From positions 1-64,000 of the forward strand of contig NZ_JAGXJN010000010.1 in NCBI RefSeq assembly GCF_019091455.1: a stretch of DNA of 64,000 bases. The letters run 5' to 3'. The notes beneath the pieces are model-generated. The model did not search any database, was not told the origin of the DNA, and saw only the letters and a list, made by a program, of their open reading frames with translations. Numbering within the stretch: position 1 is the stretch's first letter; each line of letters opens with the position of its first letter. Positions 52,489 to 60,656 of the stretch are shown piece by piece. Source of the stretch: Chitinophaga sp. GbtcB8. Lineage in GTDB: Bacteria; Bacteroidota; Bacteroidia; Chitinophagales; Chitinophagaceae. A program made the position numbers and the translations under genes.

Positions 52489-53010
52489 TTATCTGGTTAG
52501 CTTGCTGGCTTTACAGGGCGGGGGATCGCAACGCTGGCCGTTTTCCATGGCCTCTGCATCATCAACCTGCGCCTGGGCAGTGGAGATACCGGGTATAAAA
52601 CCAACGGCTTTCTCGCCCCGGCTGTTCTTACCATCCAGCAGTTTTACAACAATATCTTCGCCTTTGGAATCAACCGGTACCATTACCAGTCTCACTTCCC
52701 CATTCTTACCACGGCCATAATAAATACGGATGCCCTGTGCATCTTTCTGGTTTAATAATACGGCAAAGGCGTCGCGGTTAAAGGTTTCGGCTGTGGGTAG
52801 CTTCAGGGACGAATCCAGCCGGACGTTTTTTATAAGCTGGTCCCGGGTATTCCGGAAATCTCTGGTCAGGGTAGCGGCTTCGTTTATGGGAATGGTGTGG
52901 ATCGATGCCTTTTGGGGGTCAAAAGGGATGGGGCCTTGAGGCTGCTGGCATGCATTTAACAAAACAATTGCCACCAGGGCGGCAATGTAAGTAAAGCGGT
53001 TTTTTTTCAT
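52489..53010 (-). CDS. Lipoprotein of unknown function
   Basis: A 173-residue predicted lipoprotein: MKKNRFTYIAALVAIVLLNA followed by the lipid Cys. The body is soluble, with VRLVMVPVDSKGEDIVVKLL as a strand-rich segment and a C-terminal CDPPPCK pair of cysteines. No family recognised. It lies 18 bp upstream of the seven-helix protein gene and probably shares its transcript, making a lipoprotein, membrane protein, kinase and regulator series. Confidence 0.7.
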   Translation of the reverse strand: MKKNRFTYIAALVAIVLLNACQQPQGPIPFDPQKASIHTIPINEAATLTRDFRNTRDQLIKNVRLDSSLKLPTAETFNRDAFAVLLNQKDAQGIRIYYGRGKNGEVRLVMVPVDSKGEDIVVKLLDGKNSRGEKAVGFIPGISTAQAQVDDAEAMENGQRCDPPPCKASKLTR

Positions 53011-53709
53011 GAGTATGAGGTTTTTTGGTGAACTGAGCTGCAAAATAGCCGATATGCCCTACAAACCCCTTCGTAGAATTGCCTGAAAAAACAAGTATAA
53101 ATACGCAATCTTTTCAGGTGTTACTTCGCTTGCCCCCATGGCCGGCCGGTAGTAAATTTGTACTGTTAAATCGATCGTACTTTTCTCTGCATATAGCGTT
53201 TGACCCCAAAACGTAAGGGCAGCACCCGATAACGGCTGTCAGCACCTTGTTTGTTAACCTTTCTTCTTTTTCTTCTTTACGCCTATTAAGATAAGGCATT
53301 TTTCCCGGATGGTTCATATGTGTATCCGGGGCGGCTTCCGGCATATGTATATACTAATAATGATGCGCTGTTATCTATGGTCTGCACGGGAGCTGAGCAA
53401 AAAGTTAAATGCGGCGTTTCATACTGGTCTTACACCGCGGCATTTTCACCGGCCTGAGGGGCTGGGAATTACGTAAAAGCGGTTGGCTTTTACGGGAGAT
53501 GGACGATCCTTCCAGCTATTATCCTGACAATATTCATCTTGCCATAGGAGTGGAAGATTCTTTGTAGGCAGTCCCCCGGGCAATCGTACGCACAATTTCA
53601 TCATGCCATAGGGTGCTCTTAGGCCAAGCTCCCTGACAGAAAAATTTATTTTACGCTTTCCAATCTTTCCATATCTTTGCATTAACCGAATGGTTAAACT
53701 GAATAGTTT
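53011..53709. other. Long region without a convincing gene
   Basis: About 670 bp upstream of the TetR promoter. Two reverse frames of 76 and 78 codons and one forward frame of 52 codons (53409-53567) are open, but none has a good start context or recognisable sequence. The two reverse frames lack protein-like composition. The forward frame, which includes RRFILVLHRGIFTGLRGWEL, is slightly more protein-like and could be a remnant. No strong hairpin or RNA gene seen. Confidence 0.4.
53672..53708 (+). promoter_or_regulatory. Promoter and TetR-type operator upstream of the regulator gene
   Basis: TATCTTTG at 53672-53679 matches the -7 box TAnnTTTG. Immediately after it, TTAACC-GAAT-GGTTAA (53682-53697) is a perfect 16-bp palindrome, followed by a related half-site GAATAGTTT. 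The position just past the -7 box suits autorepression. The same pattern recurs before the TolC gene. Confidence 0.65.
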
Positions 53710-54318
53710 ATGTCTCAGGAAAGGAATACAGAGGAGCAGATTATAGCAGCAGCCAAAAAGATATTTTCAACCAAAGGACTTGCAGGCGCGCGTATGCAGG
53801 ATATTGCAGATGAAGCAGGCATTAATAAAGCTATGCTGCATTATTACTACCGCAGCAAGGAGAAACTGTTTGAAATAGTCTTCACGGAAGCCCTGGATAA
53901 GCTAATGGATCGTATGAGCAATGTTATCAATGCTAACTTGCCGCTGCCGGATAAGATCCGGGAGATCGTTAAGAACTATATTCAGGGGCTAACGGAAAAT
54001 CCGCATCTCCCTTTATTTGTACTGAATGAGCTGCAGCAGCAGCCGGAGCTCCTGGTAAAGCAATTCAAAACCAAACCTAACTTCCCGAACATCCAGCAGT
54101 TCCTCATGGAAATAGCCGTGGCAGGGGAAAAGGGGATCATTAAAAAGATAAGCCCCCTGCAATTAATGCTGAATATTTTGTCGATGTGCGTCTTTCCCTT
54201 CGCGGCAAAACCTTTGCTGAAGGGGGTTACAGGAATAGATGAAGTACAGTTTAAGCTACTGATAGAAGAAAGAAAACAGTTTGTGGCGGACTTTATTTTA
54301 GCGGCAATTACACCGTAG
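53710..54318 (+). CDS. TetR-family repressor of the efflux operon
   Basis: At 202 residues the N-terminal TetR HTH reads EEQIIAAAKKIFSTKGLAGA, then MQDIADEAGINKAMLHYYYR, which is the recognition helix region. The C-terminal part is the usual helical ligand-binding domain. It starts directly after a palindrome that recurs 50 bp past its stop, in front of the TolC gene, so it most likely represses both itself and the exporter. The position before HlyD/ABC/ABC-2 genes parallels CecR (YbiH) of the E. coli ybhGFSR operon. Confidence 0.92.
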   Translation: MSQERNTEEQIIAAAKKIFSTKGLAGARMQDIADEAGINKAMLHYYYRSKEKLFEIVFTEALDKLMDRMSNVINANLPLPDKIREIVKNYIQGLTENPHLPLFVLNELQQQPELLVKQFKTKPNFPNIQQFLMEIAVAGEKGIIKKISPLQLMLNILSMCVFPFAAKPLLKGVTGIDEVQFKLLIEERKQFVADFILAAITP

Positions 54319-54336
54319 GTTTTTTTTGCTTTTGAA

Positions 54337-54366
54337 TTAACCAAATAGTTAAATAAAATAGTTAAC
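54337..54366 (+). promoter_or_regulatory. Second TetR-type operator, before the TolC gene
   Basis: TTAACC-AAAT-AGTTAA (54337-54352, one mismatch from a perfect palindrome) is followed by a further half-site TAGTTAAC (54359-54366), one base before the TolC ATG at 54368. It copies the layout of the site in front of the TetR gene. Confidence 0.6.
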
Positions 54367-54367
54367 A

Positions 54368-55630
54368 ATGAAGTATGTCGTTTGGGTGTGGCTATTAGCT
54401 ACCACGCAGCTGTATGCACAGGACAGCACCTTGCTTACCCTGGAACAATGCCAGCAGCTGGCCCGTGAGCATTACCCTTTGCTACGCCAAAAGCAGGTGC
54501 TGGACAGCATTTTAAAACTGCAGGTAAAAAATACCAATACCGCTTACCTGCCACAGGCAGAGCTGAACGGGCAGGCTACCTACCAAAGCGCCGTTACAGA
54601 ATTTCCGTTTAAAGTACCGGGGGTAAGCATACCGGAATTTTCCAAAGACCAGTACCGGGCCACCATTGATGTAAAGCAGCTGTTGTACGATGGCGGCGCT
54701 ACCCGCCAGCAGCGGGAGCTGCAAACCATACAGCAACAAACAGAGCAGCAGAAAGTGGAAGTGGAGCTGTACAAGGTAAAACAGCAGATAACACAGGCCT
54801 ATTTCAATGCGTTGCTGGCAGCGGAATACATACAGGCTGCCCGCTTAACGCAGCAGGACCTGCAACAGCGGATAGACCGGTTAAATGCCGGGGTACAGAA
54901 TGGTACGGTGCTGCCCTCGAATGTAGATATGTTAAAGGCAGAACAGCTAAGGGCAAGCCAGCAGGAGATCTCCGCCGATGCCTCCCGCAGTGCTAACCTG
55001 GCCGTGATACAGCTGCTTACCGGTTATGAAACAACCGGCGCGGTAAAACTGTCCCTGCCTGCAGCAGCGCAGGTAACCTCAACGGATACACTTAACCGGC
55101 CGGAGCTGCAGTTATACCAGCTGCAGTCCGCCGCCCTTAACCAGCAGGCCAGGCTTACCGCCACCAAACCCTTGCCCCGTATAAGCGCCTTTGTGCAGGG
55201 TGGTTACGGCCGGCCGGGTTTAAATATGCTGAAAAATGATTTTACTCCTTTTTACCTGGGCGGCATCCGCCTGAACTGGACCCTCTGGAACTGGCGTTAT
55301 AACCGTACGGAACAAAACATTCTGCGCCTGCAGCAGCAGAACATAAACCAGCAAACAGAAACCTTTACACTTAACACCCGGGTACAGCTGGCGCAGCAGC
55401 AAACGGAAATAGGCCGCCTGCAGCAAACGCTGGAAAAAGATACGGAGATCCTGACCCTGCGCGCCCGGGTAAAAGATGCCAGCGCTGCCCAGCTGGATAA
55501 CGGGGTTATTACCGTGCACGATTACATTACCGACCTGAATGCCGTAATGCAGGCCCGGGTAGACCAAAGCACGCACCAGGTGCAGCTGGCGCTGGCCCGT
55601 ATTAATTATCAACTTATAAAAGGCTATTAA
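54368..55630 (+). CDS. TolC-family outer-membrane efflux protein
   Basis: At 420 residues, the signal peptide MKYVVWVWLLATTQLYAQ is followed by the TolC repeat pattern: LTLEQCQQLAREHYPLLRQK at the start of the first half and long coiled-coil helices rich in Gln. A second copy begins near residue 230, with LDNGVITVHDYITDLNAVMQ in its last helix. It forms the outer-membrane duct for the exporter encoded downstream. The HlyD-type gene follows within 4 bp. Confidence 0.92.
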   Translation: MKYVVWVWLLATTQLYAQDSTLLTLEQCQQLAREHYPLLRQKQVLDSILKLQVKNTNTAYLPQAELNGQATYQSAVTEFPFKVPGVSIPEFSKDQYRATIDVKQLLYDGGATRQQRELQTIQQQTEQQKVEVELYKVKQQITQAYFNALLAAEYIQAARLTQQDLQQRIDRLNAGVQNGTVLPSNVDMLKAEQLRASQQEISADASRSANLAVIQLLTGYETTGAVKLSLPAAAQVTSTDTLNRPELQLYQLQSAALNQQARLTATKPLPRISAFVQGGYGRPGLNMLKNDFTPFYLGGIRLNWTLWNWRYNRTEQNILRLQQQNINQQTETFTLNTRVQLAQQQTEIGRLQQTLEKDTEILTLRARVKDASAAQLDNGVITVHDYITDLNAVMQARVDQSTHQVQLALARINYQLIKGY

Positions 55631-55634
55631 ATAT

Positions 55635-56564
55635 ATGTTACCTGTACTCAAAAACATTTGCACCATGCGTACTGTATTCAATGTTATAGTACTTGCTATT
55701 ATGCTGCCGGCCTGCCGCTCCAATGATGATAACGCAGACGCCTATGGGAATTTTGAAGCCATAGAAACAGTAGTATCTGCAGAAGGTACCGGTAAGCTGT
55801 TATCCTTTGCCGTGGAGGAAGGAATGACCTTACCCGCTGATACCATAGTAGGATGGATAGACTCCACCCAGCTTTCCCTGAAAAAATCGCAGGTAAGGGC
55901 CAACATTAAAGCTGTGCTGAGTAAAATACCGGAAACCGCACCCCAGCTGGAAGTGATCCGGGAACAGATAGCCACCCAGAAACGGGAGCAGCTGCGTATA
56001 CAGAACCTGGTAAAAGCCAGCGCCGCCACCACCAAACAGCTGGATGATGTTAATGCGCAGGTAGCTGTGCTGGAAAAACAATACCGCTCCCTGGCCTCCA
56101 CCCTCAATACACAGGTAAGTGGCTACAGCAGCGAGACACAGCCCCTGGAAGCACAGGTGTTGCAGCTCAATGACCAGCTGCGCCAGTCGCGTATAGTGAA
56201 CCCCGTTAGCGGCACAGTACTTACCAAGTATGTGGAAAAGGGAGAGGTGGTGAATTATGGTAAACCGCTGTATAAAGTAGCTGACCTTTCCTCCCTGCTA
56301 TTGCGGGCTTATGTGGGTGAGGAACAATTAGGGCTGTTAAAGATAGGCCAGCAGGTAACTGTACGCACCGATCTGCCGGAAGGTAAATACCACGAGTGGC
56401 CCGGCACCGTAACCTGGGTATCTGCCGAAGCAGAGTTTACCCCCAAGGAAATACAGACTAAAGAAGAAAGGACTAACCTGGTATACGCCGTAAAAGTGAA
56501 AGTACAGAATGATGGCAGCCTGAAAATAGGCATGCCCGCTGAGCTGAAACTGGCAAAACAATAA
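55635..56564 (+). CDS. HlyD-family periplasmic adaptor (YbhG-like)
   Basis: A 309-residue adaptor, possibly a lipoprotein (signal ending IMLPAC). The biotinyl-lipoyl-like halves are GNFEAIETVVSAEGTGKLLS and SRIVNPVSGTVLTKYVEKGE, separated by a coiled-coil hairpin (about 85-185). It bridges the inner-membrane ABC complex and the TolC duct. The ATG at 55635, 4 bp past the TolC stop, was used; a second ATG at 55665 would give a shorter signal. Confidence 0.9.
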   Translation: MLPVLKNICTMRTVFNVIVLAIMLPACRSNDDNADAYGNFEAIETVVSAEGTGKLLSFAVEEGMTLPADTIVGWIDSTQLSLKKSQVRANIKAVLSKIPETAPQLEVIREQIATQKREQLRIQNLVKASAATTKQLDDVNAQVAVLEKQYRSLASTLNTQVSGYSSETQPLEAQVLQLNDQLRQSRIVNPVSGTVLTKYVEKGEVVNYGKPLYKVADLSSLLLRAYVGEEQLGLLKIGQQVTVRTDLPEGKYHEWPGTVTWVSAEAEFTPKEIQTKEERTNLVYAVKVKVQNDGSLKIGMPAELKLAKQ

Positions 56565-56567
56565 CTC

Positions 56568-57488
56568 ATGAAAACACCCATTGTTGTACAGGATGTGCAT
56601 AAAAGTTTCGGCAAGGTAAAAGCCCTGCACGATATTTCTTTCACGGTGAATGAAGGGGAGTTGTTCGGGCTTATAGGACCGGATGGCGCCGGTAAGTCCA
56701 CGCTGTTCCGCATTCTTACCACCCTGCTGCTGGCAGATAAAGGACAGGCTACGGTGAATGGGCTGGATGTTGTAAAGGACTATAAAGCCATCCGCAAAAT
56801 AGTGGGTTACATGCCGGGCCGTTTTTCCCTGTACCAGGATCTGACGGTGCAGGAGAACCTGGACTTTTTTGCTACCATTTTTAATACCACGGTGGCTGCC
56901 AACTATGAGCTGATAGAAGAAATATATGTGCAGATAGCGCCTTTCAAAGACCGGCCGGCAGGAAAACTTTCCGGTGGTATGAAACAAAAGCTGGCGCTGT
57001 GTTGCGCGCTGGTACATAAACCGGTGGTGCTGTTCCTGGACGAGCCTACTACCGGTGTAGATCCGGTATCCCGCAAGGAGTTTTGGGAAATGCTGCAACG
57101 CCTGCGTAAAAAAGGCATTGCCATTCTGGTATCCACACCCTATATGGATGAAGCTATGCTCTGCGACCGGGTAGCGCTGATCCAGAATGGCAGCCTGCTG
57201 GAAATTGATACGCCGCAACATATCATTGCACAAAACAACAAACCGATGTGGGCCGTTCGCGCTAAACGTATGTACCCGCTGATACAGGACCTGCGCAGTT
57301 TTCCTGAAACAGAGAGCTGTTATGCTTTTGGAGAGTACCTGCATCTTACGCTCAAACACGGGGAGGCAGACCTGGATAAGCTACATGCTTACCTGCAACC
57401 CAAAGGGCACGAGGAGTTTAGCATGCATCCCATACAGGCCGGCATTGAAGATTGTTTTATGGAGCTGATGAAAAGCGAAAAAGTTTAA
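56568..57488 (+). CDS. ABC transporter ATPase 1 of a YbhF-like split pair
   Basis: At 306 residues it has Walker A LIGPDGAGKSTLFRIL, signature LSGGMKQKLALC and Walker B VVLFLDEPTTGVDP. A C-terminal extension of about 75 residues ends QAGIEDCFMEL, typical of ABC-2 exporter ATPases. It corresponds to the first half of E. coli YbhF, which carries two ATPases in one chain; here the halves are separate genes 3 bp apart. Confidence 0.92.
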   Translation: MKTPIVVQDVHKSFGKVKALHDISFTVNEGELFGLIGPDGAGKSTLFRILTTLLLADKGQATVNGLDVVKDYKAIRKIVGYMPGRFSLYQDLTVQENLDFFATIFNTTVAANYELIEEIYVQIAPFKDRPAGKLSGGMKQKLALCCALVHKPVVLFLDEPTTGVDPVSRKEFWEMLQRLRKKGIAILVSTPYMDEAMLCDRVALIQNGSLLEIDTPQHIIAQNNKPMWAVRAKRMYPLIQDLRSFPETESCYAFGEYLHLTLKHGEADLDKLHAYLQPKGHEEFSMHPIQAGIEDCFMELMKSEKV

Positions 57489-57491
57489 GTT

Positions 57492-58214
57492 ATGCAACCC
57501 ATCGTTACTAAAGAGCTTACTAAGAAATTCGGCACTTTCATAGCCACCAATGCCATTACGTTTGAAGTAAAGGAAGGGGAGATCTTCGGTTTCCTGGGGG
57601 CTAACGGCGCCGGTAAAACAACCGCTATGCGCATGCTTTGCGGGCTGTTGAGGCCCAGCAGCGGGGAAGCTAAGGTTGCCGGCTTTGATGTGTACAAACA
57701 GGCCGATAGGATAAAACAAAATATCGGTTACATGAGCCAGCGGTTCTCCCTGTATGAAGATCTGAAGGTAAAAGAGAATATCCGCTTTTACGGCGGCATT
57801 TATGGATTAAGTAATAACACGATCAAAGAAAAAACAAAACAGCTGCTGCAAAAGCTGCAGATGGAAGCTGAAGCAGACCAGCTGGTAAGCGCCCTGCCAT
57901 TAGGCTGGAAGCAAAAGCTGGCCTTTTCCGTAGCCATCCTGCATGATCCGTCCATTGTGTTCCTGGATGAACCTACCGGTGGGGTAGACCCGGTTACCCG
58001 GCGCCAGTTCTGGGACCTGATCTATGAAGCAGCCGGCCGCGGGGTAACGGTATTTGTAACCACTCACTATATGGATGAAGCGGAGTATTGTGACCGTATC
58101 TCTATAATGGTGGATGGCCGTATACAAGCCCTGGATACGCCCCGGCAGCTGAAAGCGCAGTTCCAGGCTGAATCGATGGATGATGTATTCCTGAAACTGG
58201 CAAGGGGCAAGTAA
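57492..58214 (+). CDS. ABC transporter ATPase 2 of a YbhF-like split pair
   Basis: At 240 residues it has Walker A FLGANGAGKTTAMRML and Walker B IVFLDEPTGGVDPVT. The signature is degenerate (LPLGWKQKLAF in place of LSGGxxQ), which fits the second ATPase half of YbhF-type transporters, where the two sites are unequal. It probably forms a heterodimer with the preceding ATPase and drives the two permeases downstream. Confidence 0.92.
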   Translation: MQPIVTKELTKKFGTFIATNAITFEVKEGEIFGFLGANGAGKTTAMRMLCGLLRPSSGEAKVAGFDVYKQADRIKQNIGYMSQRFSLYEDLKVKENIRFYGGIYGLSNNTIKEKTKQLLQKLQMEAEADQLVSALPLGWKQKLAFSVAILHDPSIVFLDEPTGGVDPVTRRQFWDLIYEAAGRGVTVFVTTHYMDEAEYCDRISIMVDGRIQALDTPRQLKAQFQAESMDDVFLKLARGK

Positions 58215-58353
58215 GTAAAAAAGTAAAAAGTGAAGGCGAATAAGCAATCAACAAAAGCTAAGCCATTCGTAATTATTCGCATTCATAATCATTTTCAATG
58301 GTGCTCAAGCCCCGTTTTGCGGGGCGTAATTGACAATTCGTAATTAAAATCTC
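58215..58353. repeat. Intergenic repeat with hairpin inside the exporter operon
   Basis: A 139-bp gap splits the otherwise tight operon. It has repeated ATTCGTAATT-like words (58265-58275 and 58336-58345, with further partial copies) and a GC-rich hairpin, GCCCCG (58309-58314) with CGGGGC (58320-58325). It looks like a small inserted intergenic repeat, which may lower expression of the permeases relative to the ATPases. Confidence 0.5.
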
Positions 58354-59460
58354 ATGCGTCAATTCTTTGTATTTGCCCGAAAAGAATTTTACCATATTTT
58401 CCGCGATAAGCGCACACTGCTCATTCTTTTTGGAATGCCGATAGTGCAGATCGTGCTCTTTGGTTTTGCCATTACCAATGAGATCAAAAACGCGGAAATC
58501 GCTGTGCTGGACCAATCCAGGGACTATTACAGCAACCGGCTGGTACAGCAGCTGCAGGCAGGCAGTTATTTTAAAATAGACCAGGAGCTGCAAAGCCACC
58601 AGGCTATTGAAGCGGCCTTCAAGGAAGGGCGTATAAAAATGGTGGTAGTGATCCCGCCTAAATTCGGGGAATCATTTTTCCATTTACATAAAGCGCAGGT
58701 ACAGCTGCTGGCAGATGCCGGTGACCCTAACACCGCTACCACGCTCATTAACTATGCCCGGGCCATTATCGGCAATTATCAGCAGGAGCTGAACGGGCCG
58801 CAGTCAATGCCGCTTACTATTAACACCACGGTACGCATGCAATACAACCCGGCATTAAAAAGTGTATTCCTGTTTGTGCCGGGTGTAATGACCTTAATAC
58901 TATTACTGGTATCTGCCATGATGACCTCCATCACCATTGCCCGGGAAAAAGAGCTGGGCACCATGGAAATATTACTGGTATCGCCATTACCGCCGGCAAT
59001 GATCGTAACAGGAAAGGTGGTGCCTTATATTGTATTGTCGTTCATTAATGCACTGGTGATCCTGGGCATGGGTATCTGGTTATTTGGTATGCCTATTAAA
59101 GGCAGTATTGTGCTGCTGTTGCTGGAATGTGCGCTGTTTGTACTAACCTCTTTGGGTTTAGGCATTCTCATATCCACCGTTACAGATAAACAGCAAACCG
59201 CCATGATGGCCTCCATGATGGGCTTACTGATGCCTACCGTGTTGCTGTCCGGTTTCATCTTTCCTGTTGAAAGCATGCCCCTTCCGCTGCGGTTATTATC
59301 TAACATAATGCCGGCCAAATGGTTCATCATTATCCTCAAGGATATTATGCTCAAAGGTTCCGGCCTGCGGGAAGTATGGCCGCAAAGCCTTGTACTGTGC
59401 GGTATGACGTTATTATTTGTGACAATAAGCATACGTAAATTCAAAATCCGTTTAAGCTGA
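58354..59460 (+). CDS. ABC-2-type permease (YbhS-like)
   Basis: At 368 residues, one N-terminal helix near LILFGMPIVQIVLFGFAI is followed by a periplasmic domain of about 140 residues and five C-terminal helices. The second of these follows the coupling segment IAREKELGTMEILLVSPL, the signature of ABC-2 permeases. It pairs with the next permease; the stop codon and the next ATG share one base (TGATG). Likely cargo is a drug or cation, by analogy with YbhFSR. Confidence 0.92.
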   Translation: MRQFFVFARKEFYHIFRDKRTLLILFGMPIVQIVLFGFAITNEIKNAEIAVLDQSRDYYSNRLVQQLQAGSYFKIDQELQSHQAIEAAFKEGRIKMVVVIPPKFGESFFHLHKAQVQLLADAGDPNTATTLINYARAIIGNYQQELNGPQSMPLTINTTVRMQYNPALKSVFLFVPGVMTLILLLVSAMMTSITIAREKELGTMEILLVSPLPPAMIVTGKVVPYIVLSFINALVILGMGIWLFGMPIKGSIVLLLLECALFVLTSLGLGILISTVTDKQQTAMMASMMGLLMPTVLLSGFIFPVESMPLPLRLLSNIMPAKWFIIILKDIMLKGSGLREVWPQSLVLCGMTLLFVTISIRKFKIRLS

Positions 59461-60578
59461 TGCGTACCATCTTTTTTATACTGCAAAAAGAGTTCCTGCA
59501 GATCTTCCGGAACAGGGGTATGATGGCCATCATCTTCCTGATCCCGATTGTCCAGCTGCTGGTATTGTCCAATGCTGCCAACTATGAAGTAAGGAACCTG
59601 GCTATTGATGTAGTGGACCAGGATCATTCCGCCTGGTCGCAGCGCCTGGTAAATAAGCTCACGGCCAGCGGTTACTTTAAGCTGCACCGCCAAACATTTA
59701 ATGAAAAAGCCGCTTTTGAAGACCTGCAGCTGGATAAAGCAGACATTGTACTAATGATACCCCGGCATTTTGAGCGCGACCTGGTACGGGAAGATAAAGC
59801 CTCCCTGCAGCTGCTGGTAAATGCCATTAACGGCAGCAAGGCAGGCCTGGCAAATGGTTATACCAATAATATTATCCGCAGCTTTAACCAGAACATCCGC
59901 ACGGAATGGCTGGCGCTGGATGGGCGCAATGGCCCTGCTGTAATTGAGGTTACCTATTCAAACTGGTTCAATACCCGCCTGGATTATAAAGTATTCATGG
60001 TGCCGGGCATTATTGTAGTGCTGGTAACTATGATCGGGGCTTTTTTGTCCGGGATGAATATCGTAAAAGAAAAGGAAATTGGTACCATCGAGCAGCTAAA
60101 CGTAACTCCTATACGTAAACACCACTTTATATTAGGAAAGCTGATCCCATTCTGGATCGTAGCGTTGTTTGAGCTGGCCCTGGGATTGCTGGTAGGAAAG
60201 CTGGTATTCCATCTGCCCATGGCAGGCAGCCTGTGGCTGGTGTTCCTGTTTGCCGCCGTTTACCTCTGGGTTATGCTGGGTATGGGCTTGCTGATCTCCA
60301 CCTTTACGGAAACGCAGCAGCAGGCTATGTTCATTGCGTGGTTCTTTGTGATCATCTTTATACTCATGAGTGGTTTGTTTACCCCGGTGGAGAATATGCC
60401 GCATTGGGCGCAGGTGCTTACCTGGTTTAATCCTATTGCCTACTTTGTAAAGGTGATACGTATGGTATTGCTCAAAGGCAGTGGCTGGGCTAACATACAA
60501 ATATACCTGCTTATTATGCTGGCATATGCGGTGGTGATGAATGGTATTGCTATCTGGAATTACCGGAAAATAACATAA
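59460..60578 (+). CDS. ABC-2-type permease (YbhR-like)
   Basis: A 372-residue paralogue of the preceding permease with the same layout: an N-terminal helix (MMAIIFLIPIVQLLVLSNAA), a periplasmic domain, coupling segment IVKEKEIGTIEQLNVTPI and a C-terminal helix bundle ending in NGIAIWNYRK. It completes the TolC, HlyD, ATPase, ATPase, permease, permease exporter. A strong terminator follows 45 bp downstream. Confidence 0.92.
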   Translation: MRTIFFILQKEFLQIFRNRGMMAIIFLIPIVQLLVLSNAANYEVRNLAIDVVDQDHSAWSQRLVNKLTASGYFKLHRQTFNEKAAFEDLQLDKADIVLMIPRHFERDLVREDKASLQLLVNAINGSKAGLANGYTNNIIRSFNQNIRTEWLALDGRNGPAVIEVTYSNWFNTRLDYKVFMVPGIIVVLVTMIGAFLSGMNIVKEKEIGTIEQLNVTPIRKHHFILGKLIPFWIVALFELALGLLVGKLVFHLPMAGSLWLVFLFAAVYLWVMLGMGLLISTFTETQQQAMFIAWFFVIIFILMSGLFTPVENMPHWAQVLTWFNPIAYFVKVIRMVLLKGSGWANIQIYLLIMLAYAVVMNGIAIWNYRKIT

Positions 60579-60623
60579 GATTTTTAGTATCTGTTACAGT
60601 GTAACAGTTGTAGGTTTAGGCAT

Positions 60624-60652
60624 GCCGGAGCATTCTTGCTCCGGCTTTTTTT
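60624..60652 (+). terminator. Intrinsic terminator of the exporter operon
   Basis: GCCGGAGCA and TGCTCCGGC form a perfect 9-bp stem around TTCT and are followed by seven T. It also stands 4 bp from the stop of the convergent MocR gene. A second small palindrome, CTGTTAC-AGT-GTAACAG, lies just before it at 60591-60607. Confidence 0.9.
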
Positions 60653-60656
60653 ATGC

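Noticed and set aside
53114..53344. Reverse frame of 76 codons upstream of the TetR gene
   Set aside because: The translation is low-complexity charged residues without family features, and there is no start signal; probably chance.
53446..53682. Reverse frame of 78 codons upstream of the TetR gene
   Set aside because: It begins inside the TetR promoter region, has no recognisable features and contradicts the promoter reading.
56337..57359. Reverse frame of 340 codons opposite the HlyD and first ATPase genes
   Set aside because: It is long, but the opposite strand carries intact adaptor and ATPase motifs throughout. The reverse translation has no hydrophobic or motif order and no start context.
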